Assembly (NCBI RefSeq): GCF_002939785.1
Contig: NZ_MDEC01000037.1
Location: 1-49,358 of the forward strand
Length of the DNA: 49,358 nt
From: Xanthomonas codiaei
Lineage (GTDB): Bacteria > Pseudomonadota > Gammaproteobacteria > Xanthomonadales > Xanthomonadaceae
Reading direction: 5' to 3'
This document shows positions 8,008 through 17,412 of this stretch, piece by piece. Position 1 is the first letter of the stretch, and each line of letters opens with the position of its first letter. The position numbers and the translations under genes were made by a program. The notes under the pieces are model-generated. The model was not told the origin of the DNA, did no database searches, and was given only the letters and a program-made list of their open reading frames with translations.

Positions 8008-9756
8008 TTGAACCCGCGCGATGCCGCATCGCCTGTTTCCCCCGGCGAAGCCGAGCGCCTGGCCCGCCTGGCGTTGTTGCAGGTGCTCGATACCGGGTCC
8101 GAACCGTTCTTCGATGCCCTGGCCGCCGCCGCGCAGGCCATCGCCGGCACGCCGATCGCGCTGGTGTCGCTGGTGGACGAACACCGGCAATGGTGGAAGG
8201 CCAATATCGGCTTGCCGGGCGCGTCCGAAACCCCACGCGAGCTGGCCTTCTGCGCCCACGCCATCCAGGGCGATGCGGTGATGGAGGTGCCCGATGCACC
8301 GGCCGACCCGCGCTTCAGCCAGAACGCCCTGGTCACCGACGCGCCCGGCATCCGCTATTACGCCGGCGCCCCGATCGTGTTGTCCGACGGCCTGCGCATG
8401 GGCACGGTGTGCGTGATCGACCAGCGCCCGCGTCAGCTGCAGCCGGCCCAGCTGGAGGCCCTGCAGCAACTGGCCCGGGTGGCCGCCGAAGGGCTGGAGC
8501 AGCGCCGCTTGATGCTCGAGCGCGCCGACACCAATGCCCGCCTTCAGCAGCGGCTGCGCGAGAGCGAGGCATTCCTGGAGCGCACCGGGCGGGTAGCCGG
8601 CGTGGGCGGCTGGGAAGTGGATGTGGGCACCGGCACGCTGACCTGGTCGGACGAGACCTGCCGGATGCACGACCTGCCGCCGGGCTACCAGCCCACCCTC
8701 GGCGAAGCCATCGCCTTCTACCCGCTGGAGGCGCGCGCGGTGATCACCGAGGCGGTGGACACCTGCGTCAACGAGGGCATTCCCTGGGACCTGGAACTGC
8801 CGTTGATCAGCAGCACCGGTCGCCACCTGTGGGTGCACAGCACCGGTGCGGTCGAACACGTGGATGGCCGCATGCGCCTGATCGGCGCGATCCAGGACGT
8901 CACCGACCGCCACCGTGCGGTGGACGCGCTGGCCGCCAGCGAGCGCAAGTTCCGCAAGATGTTCCAGTACAGCCTGGGCCTGATCTGCACCCACGACATG
9001 GAGGGCCGGCTGATCAGCGTGAACCCGGCGGCGGCACGCTCGCTGGACCGCCGCGTGGAGGAGATGGAGGGCTGCTCGCTGTTCGAGCTGATCCGCCTGG
9101 AGCGGCACGGCGGCCTGCGCGGTTATCTCTCGCGCATGGTGCTCGACGGCCAGGACTCGGGGGTGATCGAGCTGGTCGCCGGCGATGGCAGCCTGCGCCA
9201 CTGGCAGTACCACAACGTGCTCGACGTGGAGGCCGATGCCACCCTGGTGCTGGCCCATGCCCAGGACATCACCAGCCAGCGCCAGCAGGAAAGGCAGCTG
9301 ATGGAGTGGTCGTTCACCGACCCGCTGACCAATTGCTTCAACCGCCGCTTCCTGGACGACCTGGACAAGCGCGACGCCAGCGTGCGCTGGGGCTGCGTGG
9401 TGGTGGATCTGGACAAGTTCAAACTGGTCAACGACACCTACGGTCACCAGCGCGGCGATGAAGTGCTGGTGCAGATGGCCTGGTTCCTCAATCACCCGCT
9501 GCGTCGCCAGGACCACCTGGTGCGGCTGGGCGGCGATGAATTTCTGGTGCTGCTGCACGAGGCCAGCGAGCCGCAGCTGGAAGAGCTGGTGCGCACCTAC
9601 AGCGCGGCCAGCGACGAGGCGCCGATCCTGTTCACGCTTGGCACCGCCTTGCGCCGGCCGGGCGAGGCACTGACTGCCGTGGTCGACCGCGCCGACCATT
9701 CGCTGTACGCGACCCGGCGCGCACGGCGCGGCACGGGCGTCAACGACCAGCGCTAG
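8008..9756 (+). CDS. Diguanylate cyclase with GAF-PAS-PAS-GGDEF architecture
   Basis: About 582 residues if the TTG at 8008 (LNPRDAASPVSPGEAERLARL) is the start; an ATG at 7939 in the same frame would add 23 Arg-rich residues. Domains in order: GAF (about 10-165; FDALAAAAQAIAGTPIALVS, HRQWWKANIGLP), PAS (about 190-300), second PAS (about 310-420) and GGDEF (about 430-575). The active site is GGDEF at 508-512. An RxxD inhibitory site (RRQD) lies exactly five residues before it, so product inhibition by c-di-GMP is likely. No TM segments: a soluble sensor. A nine-codon ATG frame at 7982 (MTFAEPAFP) ends at a TGA overlapping the TTG, so the start may be frameshifted or translationally coupled. 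Confidence 0.88.
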   Translation: MNPRDAASPVSPGEAERLARLALLQVLDTGSEPFFDALAAAAQAIAGTPIALVSLVDEHRQWWKANIGLPGASETPRELAFCAHAIQGDAVMEVPDAPADPRFSQNALVTDAPGIRYYAGAPIVLSDGLRMGTVCVIDQRPRQLQPAQLEALQQLARVAAEGLEQRRLMLERADTNARLQQRLRESEAFLERTGRVAGVGGWEVDVGTGTLTWSDETCRMHDLPPGYQPTLGEAIAFYPLEARAVITEAVDTCVNEGIPWDLELPLISSTGRHLWVHSTGAVEHVDGRMRLIGAIQDVTDRHRAVDALAASERKFRKMFQYSLGLICTHDMEGRLISVNPAAARSLDRRVEEMEGCSLFELIRLERHGGLRGYLSRMVLDGQDSGVIELVAGDGSLRHWQYHNVLDVEADATLVLAHAQDITSQRQQERQLMEWSFTDPLTNCFNRRFLDDLDKRDASVRWGCVVVDLDKFKLVNDTYGHQRGDEVLVQMAWFLNHPLRRQDHLVRLGGDEFLVLLHEASEPQLEELVRTYSAASDEAPILFTLGTALRRPGEALTAVVDRADHSLYATRRARRGTGVNDQR

Positions 9757-10226
9757 CCTCGGCCGGTCCGATCCCTACACGCTCGATGACGAGTTCTACC
9801 ACAGCCGCCTGTTCAGCCCGATCGGGTCCGAGATCGCGGCGGAATACGTGTTCGAGTGTTTGAGTGCGGCCAAGCGGACGTCGCGCGCGATGCTCGGGCC
9901 GGTACCGACAGCGCCTGAAACCGCGTCATCCACGCGGTGGTTGCCGCACCGTGTGCCGGCAGCGCGCGCAATCGTTCGATCGGTTGCACGAAGACGACCA
10001 ACTCCACGCTGCGGCGCAGCGCCGGCTGCGCGCGGTGCGCCCGCAGTGGGCGCCCACGCCGGTGCCCGCCGATCCCAAGCGGCCCTCGCGCCCATCTGTA
10101 GCTGAGGGTGTTGTGGGGTTGGTGGTTGTTCGCGCACCCTTGGCGTGCCGGTCCACGCACCTTGCAGCGGCCGGCATGCGTCATTCCACCTGCGGCCTCG
10201 GTCGCCCTCTCCCCGAGGTGTCCTGC
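9757..10226. other. Intergenic region with a possible decayed coding fragment
   Basis: 470 bp between the cyclase and the mannosidase. From 9767 one frame reads SDPYTLDDEFYHSRLFSPIG and continues SEIAAEYVFECLSAAKR, which looks like real protein sequence, but it has no convincing start and degrades into low-quality sequence to a stop at 10105. About 9960-10080 another frame gives QSFDRLHEDDQLHAAAQRRL, also protein-like. The two pieces may be remnants of one frameshifted gene. I do not recognise the family. GAGGTG at 10215 is the probable ribosome binding site of the mannosidase. Confidence 0.35.
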
Positions 10227-12704
10227 ATGCTCCCTGTCGTTGCTTCCCATCGCGCCTGGTCGCCTCTTCCGTCAACGCCGCTGTGGCGCCGCGCTGCCGC
10301 CAGCATGTGTCTGCTTGGCATGCTGATCGCGCCACCGCTGGCTGCGCAGGAACCGGCGCAGGTCAACACCTTCATCGGCAGCAAGGACGACGGCAATACC
10401 TTCCCCGGTGCGTCGGCACCATTCGGCCTGATCCAGGTCAGCCCGATCGGCGCGCACTACGCCGGCTGGCGCTACGACGACCCCAGCATCCGCGGCTTCG
10501 GGCATTCGTTCCTGTCCGGTGCCGGTTGCTGGGAGCAGGGCGGGCAGGTGTCGATCCTGCCGGTGACCGGCCGCATCGGCCCCGGCGGCGAATTCGACAC
10601 AAACGATGCCAAGGCCTTCGACCACAAGCGCTATGCCGCGCGCTACACGCACGACGGCGAAGTGGGGCAGGCCGGCTACTACAAGGTGCGGCTCACCGAT
10701 TACGGCGGCATCGACGCCGAAGCCAGCGCGCTCACCCGCGCCGCGGCCGAGCGCTATACCTTCGCACCCGGCGCCGACACCGGCCATGTGCTGGTCAACG
10801 TGGCCCAGGCCAACGACCGCCATGTGGTGATCGGCAGTCAGGTGCAGCTGGTCGGCGACCGCGTGGTCGAAGGCAAGCTGGTCACGCAGAGCTTTTGCGG
10901 CGGCCACGAGTACACCACCTGGTTCCGGCTGGAATTCGATCGCCCGTTCACCGCGCACGGCATCTGGGGCGAGGACGGCGGCGTGCCCGGCGCGCGCCAC
11001 GGCATGGGCGGCGAACTCAAACCCAATGGCGCCTGGCTCAGCTTTCCGCTGGGCACCGGCAAACACGCGCGCGCGGTGACGGTGATCAGCGCCATCTCGC
11101 ATGTGGATGCCGAAGGTGCCCGCACCAACCTGCGCGCCGACGGCATGCAGGGCGGCAAACCGCTGAGCCTGGAGCAGATGCGCCAACGCGCGCAGCAGGC
11201 CTGGCGCCGGGAACTGGCCAGCCTGCAGCTGGAGGGCGCCAGCACCGATGACCGCAGCGTGGCCTATACCGCGCTGTACCACGCGCTGCTGCAACCGCTC
11301 ACCGGCAGCGATGCCGATGGCCGCTATCGCGGCTATGACGACGCCATCCACCGCGCCGATGGCTGGACCTACTACGAATACTTCTCGCTGTGGGACACCT
11401 ATCGCTCGCAGAACCAGTTGCTGGCGCTGCTGCGCCCGCAACGTGCGCGCGATATCGGCCGCTCGTTGCTGGCCATCCATCAGCAGGGCGGCTGGTTGCC
11501 GCGCTGGGGTTACGCCAACTACGACACCAACATCATGACCGGCGATCCGGTGACGCCCTTCCTGGTCGACCTGTGGCGCTTCGGCGCGCTGCAGGGCAAT
11601 GAAGCCGACGCGTATGCGGCGCTACGCCAGAACGCCTTCGGGCAACCGCCGATCAACTCGCGCCACGCCGGGCGCTCGGGCAATGCGAGTTATCTCGCCA
11701 ATGGCTTCGTGCAATACGACCGCGCGTTTCCGTCCAAGGGCATGGACGTGGACCCGCACCACGGCGGCTCGGCCACGCTGGAATACGCGCTGGCCGATTG
11801 CGCGCTGGCGCAGATGGCCGCTGCGCTGGGCCATGCGCAGGACAGCGCACAGCTGCGCCAACGCGGCGGCAACTGGCACCGCGTCTGGGACGCCAGCGTG
11901 CGTGATGCCGACACCGGCTTTACCGGCTTCCCGCGTCCGCGGCTGGACGACGGCAGCTGGTACGCACCGTCCAACGACCAGTACAGCCCACGCTCGCAAC
12001 ACGGCTTCCACGAAGGCACCGCCTGGCAATACCAGTGGCTGGTGCAGCAGGACATCCCCGGCATGCTGCAGGCCATGCACGGCAGCGAACAGGCAGGCAA
12101 ACGCCTGGACACCTTCTTCGCCTACGACGACCTGCTCAAGGACCCGCTCAACGGCGCGCGCTCGCACTGGGTGGTCGGCCCGTACAGCTATTACAACCAG
12201 TACCGCTACAACCCCAACAACGAACCGGACCTGCATGCGCCGTGGATGTACACGTTGATCGGCCAGCCGTGGAAGACCGCCACCGTGGTGCGCGCCGCGC
12301 AGCAGCTGTTCACCAACGCGCCCAATGGCGTCACCGGCAACGACGACCTCGGCACGATGTCGGCCTGGTATCTGTTCAGTGCGCTCGGGCTGTATCCAGC
12401 GGTGCCGGGCAGCGGGCAATTCCTGCTGCACACCCCACGTTTCAAACGCGCCACGCTGGACCTGGGCAATGGCAAGCGCCTGCGCATCGATGCCCCCGGC
12501 GCCGACGGCCGCGCGCTGCAGTACGTGGAAGGCGTGCGCCTGAACGGCAAACCGCAGCCGCAGGTATTCCTGGATTGGGCGCAGTTGCAGCAGGGCGGCA
12601 CGTTGTCGTTTGCGCTCACCAACCGCGCCCCGACCCAAGGCTGGGGCACCCACGCGGACGCATTGCCTACCTCGTTCTGCGCCACGCCTGCAGCAGCGCA
12701 GTGA
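10227..12704 (+). CDS. GH92 family alpha-mannosidase, secreted
   Basis: 825 residues. ATG 10227 is preceded by GAGGTG and gives an export signal: MLPVVASHRAW, a basic stretch RRAAAS, and the hydrophobic core MCLLGMLIAPPLAAQ. An internal ATG at 10305 would give only a shorter signal. GH92 features are clear: VNTFIGSKDDGNTFPGASAPFG at the N-terminus, TYYEYFSLWDTYRSQNQLLALL, HGGSATLEYALADCALAQMA and the catalytic-domain block GNDDLGTMSAWYLFSALGLY. The family comprises Ca2+-dependent inverting exo-alpha-mannosidases (mostly alpha-1,2) that trim N-glycan or other mannose chains. In a plant pathogen or saprophyte it likely acts on plant or fungal glycoprotein glycans. It is alone here, not in a nix-type N-glycan cluster, so the precise linkage cannot be read. 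Confidence 0.92.
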   Translation: MLPVVASHRAWSPLPSTPLWRRAAASMCLLGMLIAPPLAAQEPAQVNTFIGSKDDGNTFPGASAPFGLIQVSPIGAHYAGWRYDDPSIRGFGHSFLSGAGCWEQGGQVSILPVTGRIGPGGEFDTNDAKAFDHKRYAARYTHDGEVGQAGYYKVRLTDYGGIDAEASALTRAAAERYTFAPGADTGHVLVNVAQANDRHVVIGSQVQLVGDRVVEGKLVTQSFCGGHEYTTWFRLEFDRPFTAHGIWGEDGGVPGARHGMGGELKPNGAWLSFPLGTGKHARAVTVISAISHVDAEGARTNLRADGMQGGKPLSLEQMRQRAQQAWRRELASLQLEGASTDDRSVAYTALYHALLQPLTGSDADGRYRGYDDAIHRADGWTYYEYFSLWDTYRSQNQLLALLRPQRARDIGRSLLAIHQQGGWLPRWGYANYDTNIMTGDPVTPFLVDLWRFGALQGNEADAYAALRQNAFGQPPINSRHAGRSGNASYLANGFVQYDRAFPSKGMDVDPHHGGSATLEYALADCALAQMAAALGHAQDSAQLRQRGGNWHRVWDASVRDADTGFTGFPRPRLDDGSWYAPSNDQYSPRSQHGFHEGTAWQYQWLVQQDIPGMLQAMHGSEQAGKRLDTFFAYDDLLKDPLNGARSHWVVGPYSYYNQYRYNPNNEPDLHAPWMYTLIGQPWKTATVVRAAQQLFTNAPNGVTGNDDLGTMSAWYLFSALGLYPAVPGSGQFLLHTPRFKRATLDLGNGKRLRIDAPGADGRALQYVEGVRLNGKPQPQVFLDWAQLQQGGTLSFALTNRAPTQGWGTHADALPTSFCATPAAAQ

Positions 12705-13120
12705 GCAGCACGTGCTCCTGATCCGCCGGATGCCCTGATCCGTCAGACCGGCGGATGAAAGCCCCTCCCCCATCGGGAGAGAGGGGCTCGTTGTCCCTTC
12801 TCCCGTTGGGAGAAGGTGCCCCGAAGGGGCGGATGAGGGCACGGGGCGAAGCCACTGGCCAAGCCGGATGACACCAGGCTTGGTCCGTTCTCCCGGGGGG
12901 AAAGGGTACAGCTCGCCTACATCGCTTCATTCTTGAAGGCGCGTCGCGAAGCGTTCGTCATCGCAGGCACGTGCTGGATGTCCGAGGCGTCCCTCATCCG
13001 GCGCTACGCGCCACCTTCTCCCCCATGAGGGGGGACAATGTCCCAGCGGGAGAAGGGAGTGCTGGCATTGCTGCGGTGTTCTGAAAGCCTCTCTCCCGCG
13101 GGCGAGGGGGACGTCGCGTC
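12705..13120. repeat. Intergenic cluster of inverted 'CTCCC..GGGAG' palindromic repeats
   Basis: 416 bp without a gene. About 12763-12845 has two hairpins (GCCCCTC..GAGGGGC and CTTCTCCCGTTGGGAGAAG), then GTGCCCCGAAGGGGCGGATG and AGGG. About 12990-13065 has the same module in reverse (CCCTCATCCGG, CGCTACGCG, CACCTTCTCCC, then GGGAGAAGGG). A further CTCTCCCGCGGGCGAGGGGG is near 13089. The same module (GGGAGAGGGTGCCCGAAGGG) sits inside recD, and a relative ends recB. These are dispersed palindromes typical of Xanthomonas intergenic DNA. The region also separates convergent GH92 and permease genes, where the hairpins could end transcription. Confidence 0.75.
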
Positions 13121-14536
13121 TCACCCCGCCTGGTTCAACCGGCTATTGCGCCGCCCGTACGCCAGATACACCACCACGCCCAGCGCATTCCACAGCAGGA
13201 ACCACCCCTGCGTCTTGGCGGGCAGGCTCCAGAACAGATACAGGCAGCCGCCGATCGCCACCGGCCCCACCACCCAGGCCAGCGGCGTGCGGAACGCGCG
13301 CGCGCGGCCAGGCTCGCGCACGCGCAACACCAACAGGCAGGCGGCTACCGCCGTGAACGCTGCCAACGTGCCTGCATTGGCCAGCGCGGCGATCTCGTCC
13401 AGCCGCGCCACGCCCGCCAATGCCGCCACCAGCACCGCGGTGAACAGCGTGATCGCCACCGGCGTGCCGGTGCGCGCATTGACCTTGGACAAGCCGCGCG
13501 GCAACAACCCGTCGCGCGACATCACGAAGAAGATGCGGCTCTGCCCGTACAGGAACGCCAGCAGCACGGTCGGCAGCGCGATGATCGCCACCGCACCGAT
13601 CACCAGCGCCGCCTCGCCGTGGCCCAGCTCGCGCAGGATCAGCGCCAGCGGCTCCGGGCTCTTGCCGAACACGGTGAAGCTCATCGCACCCACCGCCGCC
13701 AGCGCCACCAGCACGTAGATCAGCGTGCAGCCGATCATCGAGCCGACGATGCCGATCGACAGATCGCGCCCCGGGTTCTTGGTTTCCTCGGCCGCGGTGG
13801 AAATCGCATCGAAGCCGTAGAACGCGAAGAAGATGATCGCCGCAGCCGCCATCACCCCGCGCTCCACGCCATCGGGTCCCATCGCCTTGGAGAAACCGTA
13901 CGGCATGAATGGCTGCAGATTGGCGCTGTTGAACGCCGGCAAGGCGATGGCCACGAACACGCTCAGCGCGATGATCTTCAGCACCACCAGCACCGCGTTG
14001 AGCGTGGCGCTTTCCTTGGTGCCGGCCATCAGCAGGCCGGCCACCAGGAAGGTGATCACCACTGCCGGGAGGTTCACGATGCCGCCGGCATGCGGCCCGG
14101 CAATCAGTGTCTGCGGCAGTTCCACTCCCAGCCATTGCAGGAAGCCGACGAAGTAGCCGGACCAGCCCACCGCCACCGTGCTGACCACCAGCGAATATTC
14201 CAGCACCAGGCTCCAGCCCACCACCCAGGCGATGCTCTCGCCGAGTGCGGTGTAGCTGTAGGTATAGGCGCTGCCGGCGGCCGGCATCATCGTGGCCATC
14301 TCCGCATACGCCAGCGCCGCGCAGGCGCAGACGATGCCGGCGGCAACGAAGGACAGCAGCACCGCCGGGCCGGCCTTGTCGGCACCCACGCCGATCAAGG
14401 TGTAGATGCCGGTGCCGACGATGGCGCCGATGCCCAGTGCGATCAGATGCGGCCAGCTCAGGCTGCGCACCAGTTGCCGCCCGGCCTCGTGCACGGTGAC
14501 CTGGTCGATGGATTTGCGCCGTAGCCAAGACGACAT
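13121..14536 (-). CDS. APC family amino acid permease (cationic amino acid transporter type)
   Basis: 471 residues with about 12 hydrophobic segments. Signature parts are LIALGIGAIVGTGIYTLIG (TM1, the unwound GAIVGTGIY substrate-binding helix), AYAEMATMMPAAGSAYTYSY (TM3) and FFAFYGFDAISTAAEETKNPGRD (TM6), all characteristic of the YfnA/CAT subgroup that imports amino acids such as arginine, lysine or branched types by proton symport. Start ATG 14534-14536 (MSSWLRRKSIDQVTVHEAG) fits the short cytoplasmic N-terminus of this subgroup. It is a single gene, convergent to GH92 across a palindrome-rich spacer and divergent from rmuC. Confidence 0.9.
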   Translation of the reverse strand: MSSWLRRKSIDQVTVHEAGRQLVRSLSWPHLIALGIGAIVGTGIYTLIGVGADKAGPAVLLSFVAAGIVCACAALAYAEMATMMPAAGSAYTYSYTALGESIAWVVGWSLVLEYSLVVSTVAVGWSGYFVGFLQWLGVELPQTLIAGPHAGGIVNLPAVVITFLVAGLLMAGTKESATLNAVLVVLKIIALSVFVAIALPAFNSANLQPFMPYGFSKAMGPDGVERGVMAAAAIIFFAFYGFDAISTAAEETKNPGRDLSIGIVGSMIGCTLIYVLVALAAVGAMSFTVFGKSPEPLALILRELGHGEAALVIGAVAIIALPTVLLAFLYGQSRIFFVMSRDGLLPRGLSKVNARTGTPVAITLFTAVLVAALAGVARLDEIAALANAGTLAAFTAVAACLLVLRVREPGRARAFRTPLAWVVGPVAIGGCLYLFWSLPAKTQGWFLLWNALGVVVYLAYGRRNSRLNQAG

Positions 14537-14809
14537 GCGAACCTCGAAGAACCAAAAAGAATTCCCGAGTGTCGCCCAACGCGCTGCAGCAAAGCTATCT
14601 GTCCAAGGTCACGCGCCACGGTGTCCACGACGCTGGCGGCGCTGCCGGGCATGCCGATCCGAGACCGCTCCGTCCCGCGCCGGACAGGCCATCGATGGGC
14701 GGGTGCCTGCCGCGCGCAGCTGCGATAGCTGCCCCAGCGGTGTAAACCCACCTTGCGATCAGGACCGCGCTGACGCAGCCCTTGCGACCAGCGCCGCTAC
14801 ACTGCCCGC

Positions 14810-16390
14810 ATGTCATCCGAATCCCTGATCCTTGTCGGGCTGCTATGCGCAGTCCTGGTGCTGCAGCTGGCCCTGCTGCTGCGGCGTCCTTCCACCAGCG
14901 GGCTGGAGCAGGCGCTGCGCGCCGAACAGCGCGACGGCCGCGGCGAATTGCGCGAGCAACTCGAAGGCCTGTCCCGGCAGCAGGACAGCCGCCTGGAAAC
15001 CTTCGCGCGCAATCTCACCGAACTGTCCACCCGCACCGATCAACGCCTGGACCAATTGCGTGAAGCGCTGGGCGAAGATGCCCGCAAGGCGCGCGAAGAA
15101 AGCAGCCAGGCCCAGCAACGCACCGGCGAACTGCTGACCGCGCGGCTGACCGAACTGCGCACCCAGCTCGATGGCTTCGGCCAGCAGCAGGAAACCCGCA
15201 TCCACGTGTTCGGCCAGCAGCTGACCGAACTGATCGCGCGCACCGACACCCACATGGCCGCCTTGCGCCAGGCGCTGGCCGAGGACGCGCGCAAGGGTCG
15301 CGACGAAGCCGGGCAGTCGCAGCAGCGCTTCACCGACGCGCTGGGCCAGCGCCTGAGCGAACTCACCCAGCGCAACGAGCTGCGCATCGGCGAAATGCGC
15401 GCCACCCTGGAGCAGCAGCTGGCTGCGCTGCAGAGCGACAACGCCAGCAAGCTGGAACTGATGCGCGCCACGGTCGACGAAAAACTGCAGACCACGCTCA
15501 ACACCCGCCTGGATGCCTCCTTCAAGCTGGTGTCCGAGCGGCTGGAGCAGGTGCAGCGCGGCCTGGGCGAAATGCAGCAGCTGGCCACCGGCGTGGGCGA
15601 TCTCAAGCGCGTGCTGACCAACGTCAAGGACCGCGGCGGCTGGGGCGAAGTGCAGCTGGAGAACATCCTCGAGCAGACGCTGACGATGGAGCAGTACGCG
15701 CGTGGCGTACGGCTCAAGCCCGATAGCGCCGAAGCGGTGGACTTCGCCATCCGCCTGCCCGGGCGTGGCGAGGACACCGTGGTATGGCTGCCGGTCGACG
15801 CCAAGTTTCCGCGCGAGGACTACGAACGCCTGATCGACGCGCAGGAGAAGGGCGACCTGGACGCGATCAAGCAGTCGACCGCGCAGCTGGAACGCGCCAT
15901 CCGCGTGCAGGCCAAGTCCATCAGCGACAAGTATGTCTGTCCGCCGCAGACGACCGATTTTGCGGTGATGTTCCTGCCCACCGAGGGCCTGTACGCCGAA
16001 GTGATTCGCCGCGCCGGCCTGGTCGACCTGCTGCAGCGCGAGTACCGCGTGGTGCTGGCCGGCCCGACCACGGTCACCGCCCTGCTCAACAGCCTGCAGA
16101 TGGGCTTTCGCACCTTGGCGATCGAGAAGCGTTCCAGCGAGGTCTGGCAGGTGCTGGGCGCGGTGAAGAGCGAGTTCGGCAAGTTCGCCAATATTCTGGA
16201 AAAGGCCGAACGACAGATCACTACCGTCGGCAAGACTCTGGGCGATGCGGGCCGCAAGACCCGCACCATCGAGCGCCGCCTGCGCGGGGTGGAGACCTTG
16301 GCCAGCGAACAATCGCAAGCCCTGCTCGATGTCGCCGGCAACGACGACACCGGCAGCAGCGATGACGAGGCCGGCGACGAGCAGGAATGA
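14810..16390 (+). CDS. rmuC: DNA recombination protein RmuC
   Basis: 526 residues. One N-terminal membrane helix (LILVGLLCAVLVLQLALLL, about 5-23) is followed by a long Glu/Gln/Arg-rich coiled coil (about 30-250) with a roughly 77-residue internal duplication (ETFARNLTELSTRTDQRL and ETRIHVFGQQLTELIARTDT). The RmuC domain follows: DRGGWGEVQLENILEQTLTM, LPVDAKFPREDYERL, VCPPQTTDFAVMFLPTEGLY, GPTTVTALLNSLQMGFRTLAI. The fold is related to PD-(D/E)XK nucleases; the protein limits inversion at short inverted repeats in E. coli. That role is of interest in a region this rich in palindromes. The stop at 16390 is followed by an IS110 remnant. Confidence 0.94.
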   Translation: MSSESLILVGLLCAVLVLQLALLLRRPSTSGLEQALRAEQRDGRGELREQLEGLSRQQDSRLETFARNLTELSTRTDQRLDQLREALGEDARKAREESSQAQQRTGELLTARLTELRTQLDGFGQQQETRIHVFGQQLTELIARTDTHMAALRQALAEDARKGRDEAGQSQQRFTDALGQRLSELTQRNELRIGEMRATLEQQLAALQSDNASKLELMRATVDEKLQTTLNTRLDASFKLVSERLEQVQRGLGEMQQLATGVGDLKRVLTNVKDRGGWGEVQLENILEQTLTMEQYARGVRLKPDSAEAVDFAIRLPGRGEDTVVWLPVDAKFPREDYERLIDAQEKGDLDAIKQSTAQLERAIRVQAKSISDKYVCPPQTTDFAVMFLPTEGLYAEVIRRAGLVDLLQREYRVVLAGPTTVTALLNSLQMGFRTLAIEKRSSEVWQVLGAVKSEFGKFANILEKAERQITTVGKTLGDAGRKTRTIERRLRGVETLASEQSQALLDVAGNDDTGSSDDEAGDEQE

Positions 16391-16463
16391 GGGCGCTGGT
16401 AGCGCGCCGATGTGGAGCGTGCCCGCATCGGATGCCCCCGACAACCTCGAACCCGTGCCTGCA

Positions 16464-16606
16464 GGCACGCGGCAAACACGGCAAGCAGGTCGTCTGCGCC
16501 GCCATGCGCAAGCTGCTGCATCCGGTCTACGGCGTGCTCAAATCCGGCACCGCATTCGACCCGCAAAGAGCCCGTGCACGATGAGCGACAAGACGGCATC
16601 TGCGCG
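16464..16606 (+). mobile_element. IS110-family transposase remnant (C-terminal end only)
   Basis: Bases about 16464-16584 encode QARGKHGKQVVCAAMRKLL and HPVYGVLKSGTAFDPQRARAR, then TGA: the last about 40 residues of an IS110-type transposase. The final 85 bp match bases 1-86 of this window at most positions, including about 20 bp of noncoding end. The catalytic domain is absent: upstream is the rmuC stop and about 70 bp of unrelated sequence. This is a dead fragment in the same orientation as the one at the window start. Confidence 0.7.
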
Positions 16607-16867
16607 ACGCAGGGCATTGTGCTGCCGCATCACTGCAGGTGATCGCCGTCGTGATGGCCGGCCGCAGGACGTGTGATCGGCAAGGCCCTGCATCCTACCG
16701 ACGTCGCGTAGCAGCGCCCCGGGGCGCGAGGAGGCCATCCCGACCACCCATCATCGCGTCCAGGCACGGTCCTGTACGCTGGAAGACGAACCCACCCACC
16801 CCGAGCACGCCACGCTGACGCAGCGGTCGCGATGCTTGGCGCACTCCTGTTCAAAGAGAAGATCCAA

Positions 16868-17257
16868 ATGTCGAGCCGATGGATGTACGTGGCAGTGTCC
16901 GCACTGCTGCTGGCCGCCTGCAGCAATGCGCCCACCACGCAACCGTCCCTGGCGGCGGGCGCAACGCCTGCATCCGCGCACGCGACATCGGCATCCACCG
17001 ACGCTGCCGACTGCGCTGCCAGGGGCGGCCAGGTGCGCCCGGTGGGACGTATGCAGAGTCCGCGCTGCATCGTGCCGTATGCCGACGCCGGCAAGACCTG
17101 CAGCGATAACGCCGACTGCGATGGCGACTGCCTGGCCACCAGCATCGTGCCGACCGGCACCGCCACCACCGGCACCTGCCAGCGCGACAGCGATCGCTTC
17201 GGCTGCCGCCAGGAGGTGGTCGGCGGCAAGGGCCAGGCGGCGCTGTGCATCGATTGA
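16868..17257 (+). CDS. Small cysteine-rich lipoprotein of unknown function
   Basis: 129 residues starting MSSRWMYVAVSALLLAACSN, a signal peptide with lipobox LLAAC (lipidated Cys about residue 18). AGAGAAG lies about 6 bases before ATG 16868, which supports this start over an in-frame ATG at 16832. A Thr/Ala-rich linker (about 20-45) leads to a compact domain with eight cysteines: DCAARGGQ, PRCIVPYADAGKTCSDNADC, DGDCLA, TGTCQRD, FGCRQ, ALCID. The even number suggests disulfides in the periplasm. I do not know a named family. It stands alone, between an IS fragment and glutathione peroxidase. Confidence 0.75.
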   Translation: MSSRWMYVAVSALLLAACSNAPTTQPSLAAGATPASAHATSASTDAADCAARGGQVRPVGRMQSPRCIVPYADAGKTCSDNADCDGDCLATSIVPTGTATTGTCQRDSDRFGCRQEVVGGKGQAALCID

Positions 17258-17412
17258 AAACCTCGAGTCGTAGACGCCATGGGACCATCGTCGCCAGGCC
17301 GTCGCTGTCCTGCCCCTGCATTTTGCCGCCGCGCTGATCGACCGACCTGGCGGGCTGCATCGCTGGCGTGCGCGGTTTATGCTCTGGCGCTCCATCCAGG
17401 CAGGCCACTTCG

